NCBI GenBank assembly: GCA_948852945.1 | Contig: CAQPBJ010000020.1 | Span: 1 to 27,584 of the forward strand | Direction of reading: 5' to 3' | Source of the DNA: an uncultured Clostridia bacterium | GTDB taxonomy: Bacteria > Bacillota > Clostridia > TANB77 > CAG-508 | DNA length: 27,584 nt | Shown: one piece after another, positions 21,697-27,584 of the stretch | How the letters are laid out: each line of letters begins with the position of its first letter | Position numbering within the stretch: position 1 is the stretch's first letter | Position numbers and translations under genes: made by a program | Notes under the pieces: generated by a model | Databases searched by the model: none | Seen by the model: only the letters and a program-made list of their open reading frames with translations | Told to the model about the DNA's origin: nothing

Positions 21697-23589
21697 ATGG
21701 AAACAAAGTATTATAATGATGCGATTATTGGAAATAAGGAGATGACAGTTAGTTTTTCAAAAACTGGAGAACTTTTAAGATTATTTAATCAAGCTCCTGA
21801 TTATAAGCAATTTTTTGAGTTTTTTCATGTAGGAGTTAAAGTAAATGATTCGGCCAATATATATTTGCATAATGATGTAAATAATATGTATAAACAATAT
21901 TATTTAGATGGAACTAATGTATTAGTTACTGAAATTGTTAATACATATTTTAATTTAAAAATTACTCAAATTGATTTTGTTTTACTAAAAGAAAATGTTT
22001 TAATTAGAAGATATAAATTTGAAAATAAAAATAATATTGATTTAGATTTGAGATTTTCAGCATATTCTAAATTGTTTACAAATATTAATAATGATGCTTG
22101 TGGATTTGTAAAAAATGATACTCTTTTACAATATACACACGATTATACAGTTTGCAGTTTTGCTAAAGAAAACATCACTAGTTATCAAATTAATAATAGT
22201 AGTGAAAGCTTTATGGGAGGAACGGTTGAAGGAAAAGACTATATAGGCATGTCACCAGATTCTTCTATTGCTTATGATTTGGGAAGTTTGAAGCCAGGTG
22301 AAGAAATAGTATTTAATTTATATATTCATGTAAGTAATAATCAAGAAAAGAATCTTCTTAATGATTTAGATGTTGAAATTGAAAGATTTAGAAAAATTGA
22401 TTTGAAAAAAGAATTAGAAGATACTAAAAAATATTGGAGAAAGTTTTTAAAAGATCATTCTACTATTGATTTTAAGAATGATGATAAGATGAAAAAAATC
22501 TATGATAGAACAATATTATTGTTTCCATTGTTAATAAACGATACTACTGGTGGAATTTCTGCTGGTGTAGAAAGTGATGAATATAAAACTAAATGTGGTA
22601 GATATTCATATTGTTGGCCAAGAGATGCAGCATTTATTACAGAAGCTTTTGACGAAGTTAATATGACAAAAGAGACAGATAAATTTTATAAAACTTTTTG
22701 CAAAATGACTCAAAATAGAGATGGTGGTTGGGAACAAAGATTTTATACTGATGGTAGATTAGCACCTTGTTGGGGATATCAAATAGATGAAACAGCAAGT
22801 GTTGTATTTGGAGTTTATAGACACTATGAAAAAACTAAAAATATAAAATTTTTAAAAGACACTGTAAAAATGTGTGAGAATGCAATTGATTTTATAGATG
22901 AATATGTTAAAGATATATTAGAAGAAAAATTTCAAATGAAAAAGAGCTATGATTTATGGGAAGAATATGAAGGAATTAGTTTTTATTCTATGTGTGCAAT
23001 ATATGGAGCATATAATGCCATTTTGAAAATCTATAAAGAAGTGAAATCAGAATTTGCGAATAATAGATTAAGAATAGAGTCTATGGAAAAACGTAAATCT
23101 GTAGTAGAAAAAAGAATTAGAGCAGTTAAAGAATATATATTAAAAACATTTTATGATGAGTCTAAAAAATCTTTTGTTAGAAATAATGATGATAAAAGAA
23201 TTGATATTAGTATATTAGGTGGAGTTGTTCCTTTCGAAGTGATTACACCTAAAGAAAAGAAATTTACAACTACAATAGAAAGAATGAATATGATTTTAAG
23301 AACATATACTGGTGGATATATTCGTTATGAAGATGATAGATATAATGGAGGGTATAATCCATGGGTTATAGCTACATTATGGATGGCTAATTATTACTTG
23401 GAATCAGGTGAAAAGAAGAAGGCTAAAGAATGTTTTGAATTTGTTGTTAAGAGTGCTTCTGAACATGGATTGCTTGGTGAACAAGTTAATAATGAAACAA
23501 TGCAACCTTCTTGGATTATTGGTCTTACATGGTCTCATGCGATGTTTGTGATAGTTATTAATAAATTAGCTAGTATGGGAATGATATAA
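21697..23589 (+). CDS. GH15-family glycoside hydrolase (glucoamylase-like)
   Basis: The 630-aa protein has a beta-sandwich N-terminal domain (about 1-250) and an (alpha/alpha)6 catalytic domain. Hallmarks: YCWPRDA (W307-P308-R309-D310), DGGWEQRFYTDGR (E346), DLWEEYEG with E422/E423 at the catalytic-acid position, YNGGYNPWVIATLWMA, and GEQ (E595) with PSWIIGLTWSHAMFV at the catalytic-base region. It likely releases glucose from alpha-glucans or oligosaccharides. There is no signal peptide, so it acts inside the cell, for instance on glycogen-derived or imported sugars; the exact linkage preference cannot be told. It follows the MBL gene by 18 bases and ends at the terminator at 23612. Confidence 0.9.
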   Translation: METKYYNDAIIGNKEMTVSFSKTGELLRLFNQAPDYKQFFEFFHVGVKVNDSANIYLHNDVNNMYKQYYLDGTNVLVTEIVNTYFNLKITQIDFVLLKENVLIRRYKFENKNNIDLDLRFSAYSKLFTNINNDACGFVKNDTLLQYTHDYTVCSFAKENITSYQINNSSESFMGGTVEGKDYIGMSPDSSIAYDLGSLKPGEEIVFNLYIHVSNNQEKNLLNDLDVEIERFRKIDLKKELEDTKKYWRKFLKDHSTIDFKNDDKMKKIYDRTILLFPLLINDTTGGISAGVESDEYKTKCGRYSYCWPRDAAFITEAFDEVNMTKETDKFYKTFCKMTQNRDGGWEQRFYTDGRLAPCWGYQIDETASVVFGVYRHYEKTKNIKFLKDTVKMCENAIDFIDEYVKDILEEKFQMKKSYDLWEEYEGISFYSMCAIYGAYNAILKIYKEVKSEFANNRLRIESMEKRKSVVEKRIRAVKEYILKTFYDESKKSFVRNNDDKRIDISILGGVVPFEVITPKEKKFTTTIERMNMILRTYTGGYIRYEDDRYNGGYNPWVIATLWMANYYLESGEKKKAKECFEFVVKSASEHGLLGEQVNNETMQPSWIIGLTWSHAMFVIVINKLASMGMI

Positions 23590-23611
23590 TTTTAAAATAA
23601 AATATATAGTA

Positions 23612-23660
23612 AAAGAATATATAAAAATTATTTTTCATTTTTATATATTCTTTATTTTAT
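23612..23660 (+). terminator. AT-only terminator hairpin after the GH15 gene
   Basis: Perfect 16-bp arms, AAAGAATATATAAAAA (23612-23627) and its complement (23638-23653), followed by ATTTTAT. Strong in length but with only one G-C pair. Confidence 0.65.
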
Positions 23661-23679
23661 ATTAAAGTTTAAAAGTATG

Positions 23680-23708
23680 TTGACAACAAAACAAAAGTTC
23701 GATATACT
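23680..23708 (+). promoter_or_regulatory. Promoter of radA
   Basis: Perfect -35 TTGACA (23680-23685), 17-base spacer, -10 TATACT (23703-23708). Confidence 0.85.
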
Positions 23709-23743
23709 TCTAGTGTTAAATGAATTTTATCAGGAGGTATAAA

Positions 23744-25108
23744 ATGGCAAAAGCAAAGACTTCTACGATGTTTTTTTGTAATGAATGTGGATATGAATCA
23801 GCTAAATGGCTGGGAAAATGTCCTGCTTGTAATGCATGGAATACTTTTGTAGAAGAAAAAGTTGTTAAACAAGGAAGTTCAAAAGTAGTTTCAGCTAAAA
23901 AGTCAGATCCAGTTTCATTAAGTTCAATTGAAAATATAAAAATATCAAGAATTAAATCAGGGTTTGATGAATTAGATAGAGTGTTAGGTGGAGGATTTGT
24001 TAAAGGATCGCTTACTTTACTTGGTGGCGAACCAGGTATTGGTAAATCAACACTTATTTTACAAATATGTGATAAGATTCAAGTTGAAGGAAAAGTTTTA
24101 TATGTTTCAGGCGAAGAGTCAGCAGAACAAATAAAGATAAGAGCAGACAGATTAGAAATAAAAAATGATGATGTTATTTTTTTAGGAGAGACTGATATTA
24201 ATAGTATTGAGGAAACAATTGATGAGTTACAACCAATGTTTGTTATTATTGATTCAATTCAAACAATGTATTCTGATGACATTACTTCGGCTCCAGGTAG
24301 TGTGAGTCAAGTAAGAGAAATAACAGCTAGAATAATGAAAATGTGCAAGATGAAATCAATTACGACTGTTATTATTGGGCATGTTACTAAAGATGGAACT
24401 ATTGCTGGTCCTAGAGTATTAGAACATATGGTAGATACAGTATTATATATAGAAGGTGAAAGATATTTTTCATATAGAGTTTTAAGAGGTGTAAAAAATA
24501 GATTTGGTTCTACTAATGAGATTGGTATGTTTGAGATGCAAAATGAAGGAATGGTAGAGATTACTAATCCTTCTAGTGTATTACTTACAGAAAGAGAGGA
24601 TAATCCAGCAGGTTCTGCAATTGTAGCAAGTTTAGAAGGAACAAGACCTATTTTAATTGAAATTCAAGCATTAACTGCGACTACTGTATTTGGTATGCCT
24701 AGAAGAACTGCTAATGGAATTGATTATAATAGAGTTACTTTACTTATTGCTGTTTTAGAAAAAATCGGAGGAATTAATTTAAGTAATCAAGACGTATATA
24801 TGAATATAGTAGGTGGAATAAAAATAAGTGAACCTGCTTTAGATTTAGGAATTATTTTAGCAGCTGCATCTAGTTATAAAAATATTAGTATTCCAAATGA
24901 TGTAGCAGTAATTGGTGAAGTTGGTTTAACTGGAGAAATAAGATCAGTTAATATGATAGAAAAGAGAATTAAAGAAGTTGAAAAAATGGGATTTAAAACT
25001 TGTATAATTCCAGAAACTAATAAAAAACTATTGAAAGAAAAATTCAAATTAGATATAATAGGCTGCAAGGATATTATAGATGCGATGAAGCATTTAAGAC
25101 TAAAATGA
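23744..25108 (+). CDS. radA: DNA repair protein RadA (Sms)
   Basis: RecA-like helicase that promotes branch migration in recombination. Order: C4 zinc finger (C12, C15, C26, C29), RecA-type ATPase with Walker A GEPGIGKS (95-102), the RadA-specific KNRFG (251-255), and a Lon-protease-like C-terminal domain lacking protease function. The start at 23744 follows AGGAGG (23732-23737) with six bases between. An in-frame ATG at 23720 adds eight residues, lies just after the promoter and has no ribosome site. The length of 454 aa is normal. The next gene starts 13 bases after the stop. Confidence 0.96.
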   Translation: MAKAKTSTMFFCNECGYESAKWLGKCPACNAWNTFVEEKVVKQGSSKVVSAKKSDPVSLSSIENIKISRIKSGFDELDRVLGGGFVKGSLTLLGGEPGIGKSTLILQICDKIQVEGKVLYVSGEESAEQIKIRADRLEIKNDDVIFLGETDINSIEETIDELQPMFVIIDSIQTMYSDDITSAPGSVSQVREITARIMKMCKMKSITTVIIGHVTKDGTIAGPRVLEHMVDTVLYIEGERYFSYRVLRGVKNRFGSTNEIGMFEMQNEGMVEITNPSSVLLTEREDNPAGSAIVASLEGTRPILIEIQALTATTVFGMPRRTANGIDYNRVTLLIAVLEKIGGINLSNQDVYMNIVGGIKISEPALDLGIILAAASSYKNISIPNDVAVIGEVGLTGEIRSVNMIEKRIKEVEKMGFKTCIIPETNKKLLKEKFKLDIIGCKDIIDAMKHLRLK

Positions 25109-25121
25109 AAGAGAGGATACT

Positions 25122-25991
25122 ATGAAAAAGTTTGGAAAAATACTATTGATATTAATTGTACTTGCATTAATTCTTGCAATTGCATTTGTTACAGTTAATT
25201 TTGCTATGTCAAAAGTAAATAAAAAGGCTAATCCTATTGTAAAAATTGAATTTGAAGGTTATGGAACTGTAGAAATAGAATTATATCCTAACATGGCACC
25301 TAATACTGTAAAGAATTTTATTAGATTAGCTCAAAGAGGATATTATGATGGAAAAACTATTACTGATATCGAAGATGGATTAATCAGAGGAGGCTTAGTA
25401 ACAAATACTAATGAAGCTGGAGAAACTTATACAGAAGGTGCTAAACTAAGTAATATAAAAGACTTAGCAGAAGGGGAAACAGATAAAGCTTATTCAATAG
25501 AAGGCGAATTTGTACAAAATGGATTTAATGATAATACATTATCACATTCAAGAGGAGTTATTTCTATGTATAGATCATCATATGGACAATATCAACAAGA
25601 ATTTGCTATGGTTCAAATGATGGGATATGGAGAATATGCTGATACGTTATACAATGAACTATATAATTCTCAAAGTTCAGGGTTCTTTATATTGACAGAG
25701 GATAATACAGGATTTGATGGTACATTTACTGCATTCGGAAAAGTTAAAAAGGGAATGGAAGTTGTAGATGCAATTTCTAAAAGTGAATTGCAAAAAACAA
25801 CTAATGAAAGTGGAGTAGAAGAAACAACAACAAAACCAATTACAGCGCCAGTAATAAATAAAGTAACTGTTGATACTAAAGGTGTTGATTATGGAATGCC
25901 AGAATATTCAGAAGCTTTTGATTTTGATGAAGTATTCAATATGTTTATGTCTAGTTATATGTCATCATCAGGAACAACATCGTCTTATTAA
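25122..25991 (+). CDS. Membrane-anchored cyclophilin-like peptidyl-prolyl isomerase, active site altered
   Basis: The 289-aa protein has one N-terminal membrane segment (about residues 6-28) and no lipobox cysteine, then a cyclophilin fold facing outside: VKIEFEGYGTVEIELYP, APNTVKNFIRLAQRGYYDG (60-77), LSHSRGVISMYR, SGFFILTEDN, and FDGTFTAFGKVKKGMEVVDAI. The motif that should read FHR after GYYDG is ITD (80-82), so the catalytic arginine is aspartate, and the MIQGG glutamine position is R89. It may therefore bind proline peptides or act weakly rather than catalyse well. The Ser/Gly/Tyr-rich C-terminus is probably flexible. GAGAGGA lies just before the start. It is cotranscribed with radA. Confidence 0.85.
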   Translation: MKKFGKILLILIVLALILAIAFVTVNFAMSKVNKKANPIVKIEFEGYGTVEIELYPNMAPNTVKNFIRLAQRGYYDGKTITDIEDGLIRGGLVTNTNEAGETYTEGAKLSNIKDLAEGETDKAYSIEGEFVQNGFNDNTLSHSRGVISMYRSSYGQYQQEFAMVQMMGYGEYADTLYNELYNSQSSGFFILTEDNTGFDGTFTAFGKVKKGMEVVDAISKSELQKTTNESGVEETTTKPITAPVINKVTVDTKGVDYGMPEYSEAFDFDEVFNMFMSSYMSSSGTTSSY

Positions 25992-26011
25992 TTTTGAAAG
26001 GAGTACCATTT

Positions 26012-26551
26012 ATGTGTAAATCTGAAAAAGGTATTACCTTTATGGTTTTAGTGATTACTGTACTTATTTTAGTGATACTGATTTCTGCAACTGCTGGGGC
26101 GGCTATATCCACTTATAAGAAAGCAAAAGTAAAAGTTTATATTGAAGAATTAGAATTGATAAAAGAAAAAATGAGTCTTTATGAAGATAAAGCTAATGTT
26201 TCTTCATTACCAAGCTTAAGAGCTCTTGGAACTGAAATTTCTGATTCATATGTATCTAGTTCTGATGATGCTGTGTCTGTGGAAGAAATAAAAAAGGCTA
26301 AAGAACTTTTAGATAAATTAAATTCTGAAGGTAAATTAGAGAGTGTTATAGCAGATAGTGAAAAAGAAAAATATGTTAATTATAGATACATGTCTTCTGC
26401 TGATTTAGTTGCATATTTTGAAATTAGAGATACTTTGGAAAATGCTGAAGGTGTTATAATCGATGCTGCAGCAAAAAAAGTGTACTCATTAAAACCGATA
26501 CAGTATAGTGGAAAAGAATGTTATTCTGTGGATGATATAAGAGGAAAATAA
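26012..26551 (+). CDS. Prepilin-like protein with type IV/T2SS N-terminal segment
   Basis: The 179-aa protein begins MCKSEKGITFMVLVITVLILVIL (split here: MCKSEKG then ITFMVLVITV), i.e. a short basic leader, glycine 7, and a long hydrophobic helix, as in type IV prepilins and pseudopilins cleaved after G. The usual glutamate at mature position 5 is valine, as in many Clostridial members. After the helix comes a helical, Lys/Glu-rich region and a small C-terminal domain (YRYMSSADLVAYFEIRD, GVIIDAAAKKVYSLKPI). No pilus assembly gene is in the window. The start is the ATG with AAAGGAG (25997-26003) eight bases upstream; a TTG at 25994 overlaps this site. It lies 20 bases after the cyclophilin gene. 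Confidence 0.82.
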   Translation: MCKSEKGITFMVLVITVLILVILISATAGAAISTYKKAKVKVYIEELELIKEKMSLYEDKANVSSLPSLRALGTEISDSYVSSSDDAVSVEEIKKAKELLDKLNSEGKLESVIADSEKEKYVNYRYMSSADLVAYFEIRDTLENAEGVIIDAAAKKVYSLKPIQYSGKECYSVDDIRGK

Positions 26552-26558
26552 AGAAATG

Positions 26559-26592
26559 AAAAGAACTATATTTTAAATATAGTTCTTTTTTT
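26559..26592 (+). terminator. Intrinsic terminator of the radA unit
   Basis: AAAAGAACTATA (26559-26570) pairs with TATAGTTCTTTT (from 26578), followed by a T run. Confidence 0.88.
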
Positions 26593-26633
26593 ATTCCCAA
26601 AATATAAAAAATGTTTAAATATTGCGATTTTAC

Positions 26634-26662
26634 TTGACAAATCCCCAAAAAAGATGTAAAGT
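26634..26662 (+). promoter_or_regulatory. Promoter of ylxM
   Basis: Perfect -35 TTGACA (26634-26639), 17-base spacer, -10 TAAAGT (26657-26662). Confidence 0.65.
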
Positions 26663-26692
26663 ATATTAGCATTACAAAAAGAGGTGATTGTT

Positions 26693-27040
26693 ATGGACAA
26701 AAATATTAGAATAAGTATACTTTGCCAGATATATGGTAAGTTATTAACAGAAAAACAATATCAAGTTCTTAATGATTACTATAACAACGACTTATCTCTT
26801 TCAGAAATTGCAGAAAACTTACAAATTACTAGACAGGCTGTTAGAGATAATATAAAAAAGGGGGAAAATAAACTTTTCGAATACGAAGAGAAGTTGAATG
26901 TTATGAAAAAGACGATGGAGCAAGAAGAAAAAATTGCAATAATTTTATCTGAGATAAATAAGATTCAAAATAATTCTTCAGATAAAGAAGTTGGAAAGAT
27001 ACTTGAACATATACGTAAAGAACTAAATTGTTTGGTTTAA
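26693..27040 (+). CDS. ylxM: YlxM family SRP-associated helix-turn-helix protein
   Basis: The 115-aa protein is dominated by a sigma-factor-4-like helix-turn-helix: LTEKQYQVLNDYYNNDLSLS, then EIAENLQITRQAVRDNIKKG (about residues 19-60), followed by a coiled coil. This family lies directly before ffh in Bacillota and the Streptococcus member stimulates the SRP GTPase pathway (known for the family, not shown here). The start at 26693 follows GAGGTGA with five bases between; a GTG at 26684 lies within this site. Unusually, ylxM and ffh are separated by 153 bases containing a palindrome, so they may not be strictly cotranscribed. Confidence 0.9.
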   Translation: MDKNIRISILCQIYGKLLTEKQYQVLNDYYNNDLSLSEIAENLQITRQAVRDNIKKGENKLFEYEEKLNVMKKTMEQEEKIAIILSEINKIQNNSSDKEVGKILEHIRKELNCLV

Positions 27041-27060
27041 TTTTTAAAATAATCATCATC

Positions 27061-27139
27061 TTGCTGTGTTAAATTAAAATTTTAAAATCCTCATGTACAG
27101 ATGTACATTCCGGTTTTCAAATTTCAATTTGCCTTGCAA
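27061..27139. repeat. Imperfect 79-nt palindrome between ylxM and ffh
   Basis: The left side TTGCTGTGTTAAATTAAAAT (from 27061) faces the reverse complement of the right end, TTGCAAGGCAAATTGAAATT (from 27139), sharing TTGC, AAATT, AAATTT and AAA blocks. The centre holds ATGTACAGATGTACAT (27093-27108). TATAAT (27140-27145) directly follows and could be an ffh -10, but its -35 is poor. It has no T tract, so it is not a typical terminator; it may be a palindromic intergenic repeat or an RNA element in the ffh leader. Confidence 0.55.
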
Positions 27140-27193
27140 TATAATAATTCTTTTAAAAATTTTATGATACTAGAAGAAAAATAGGAGGATAAT

Positions 27194-27584
27194 ATGGCTT
27201 TTGAAGGACTATCATCAAGACTACAAGAAATAACTAGAAAATTAAAAGGAAAAGCTAGAATTACTGAAAGTGATTTGAAAGAAGTTTTACGTGAAGTAAA
27301 ATTTGCTTTATTAGAAGCTGATGTTAACTTTAAAATTGTTAAAGATTTTATTAAAGTAATTGAAGAAAAGGCTGTAGGTCAAGATGTATTAAAGTCATTA
27401 ACTCCAGGTCAACAAGTTGTAAAAATAGTTAAAGATGAATTAGTACAATTATTAGGTGGTGAAGACAGTAAAATTAATTTTGTACCAAATCCTCCAACTA
27501 TAATAATGCTTGTTGGTCTTCAAGGTTCAGGTAAAACAACAACTGCTGGAAAACTAGCAAACTTAATTCGTAAACAAGGAAAAA
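27194..27584 (+). CDS. ffh: Signal recognition particle GTPase Ffh, 5' part (cut by window end)
   Basis: The first 130 codons are present. The N-domain helical bundle begins MAFEGLSSRLQEITRKLKGK, with LREVKFALLEADVNFKIVKDF matching the family, then TPGQQVVKIVKDEL, and the GTPase P-loop GLQGSGKTT (108-116) followed by TAGKLANLIRKQGK. The product binds 4.5S/6S RNA and hydrophobic signal sequences and docks with FtsY. The G2-G5 motifs and the methionine-rich M domain lie beyond the window. The start follows AGGAGG near 27183-27188. The position after ylxM supports the call. Confidence 0.97.
   Translation, partial: MAFEGLSSRLQEITRKLKGKARITESDLKEVLREVKFALLEADVNFKIVKDFIKVIEEKAVGQDVLKSLTPGQQVVKIVKDELVQLLGGEDSKINFVPNPPTIIMLVGLQGSGKTTTAGKLANLIRKQGK

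Noticed and set aside
27041..27193. Possible SRP (4.5S/6S) RNA gene beside ffh
   Set aside because: The palindrome lacks the conserved GGAA tetraloop and internal-loop pattern of SRP RNA domain IV, and pairing is too AT-rich and broken.

Overview
The window is a gene-dense, AT-rich (roughly 30% GC by eye) bacterial chromosome segment. UGA is used as a stop (the MFS gene and radA end in TGA), arginine is nearly always AGA, and Shine-Dalgarno sites and sigma-A-type promoters are strong. Gene content and order fit a low-GC Bacillota, most likely an anaerobic Clostridia-type gut or sediment organism. A 37-residue cysteine-rich protein with a sigma-K-like promoter hints at a spore-former. No species is claimed. 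Almost everything is core housekeeping; I see no phage, transposase, CRISPR array, rRNA or tRNA.

Layout. 1-4,730: rimO; a small minus-strand gene of unknown function (convergent with rimO, sharing its terminator); then the unit scpB - proS - membrane-anchored hypothetical. 4,760-6,107: one MFS-type transporter with its own promoter and terminator and codon use unlike its neighbours, the best candidate for horizontal acquisition. 6,171-8,228: groES-groEL behind a promoter and an imperfect CIRCE operator. 8,193-8,446: two copies of nearly the same terminator hairpin flanking a 150-nt nested palindrome. 8,458-8,571 (minus): the tiny cysteine-rich protein. 8,684-13,234: mutL - miaA - HlyD-like membrane protein. 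13,290-14,357: the division pair sepF-divIVA. 14,464-15,664: rsmD and a coiled-coil protein. 15,685-15,850: a second large palindrome, in the only gene-free stretch above 300 bases. 15,897-23,660: ftsK, an unknown 517-residue protein, an MBL/beta-CASP ribonuclease-like protein and a GH15 glycosidase. 23,680-26,592: radA, a membrane-anchored cyclophilin-like protein with a damaged active site, and a prepilin-like protein. 26,634-27,584: ylxM, a third imperfect palindrome, and the 5' part of ffh, cut by the window end.

Genes that work together: GroES/GroEL as the chaperonin; SepF and DivIVA at the septum with FtsK moving DNA through it; ScpB in condensin; MutL and RadA in DNA repair; RimO, RsmD and MiaA modify the ribosome or tRNA; YlxM and Ffh belong to the SRP targeting route. 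I did not find a convincing new multi-gene system. The most interesting unexplained material is the set of intergenic palindromes, the sigma-K-like cysteine-rich microprotein, a motif shared upstream of sepF and rsmD, the active-site-deficient cyclophilin next to a prepilin-like protein, and the unknown protein between ftsK and the MBL nuclease.
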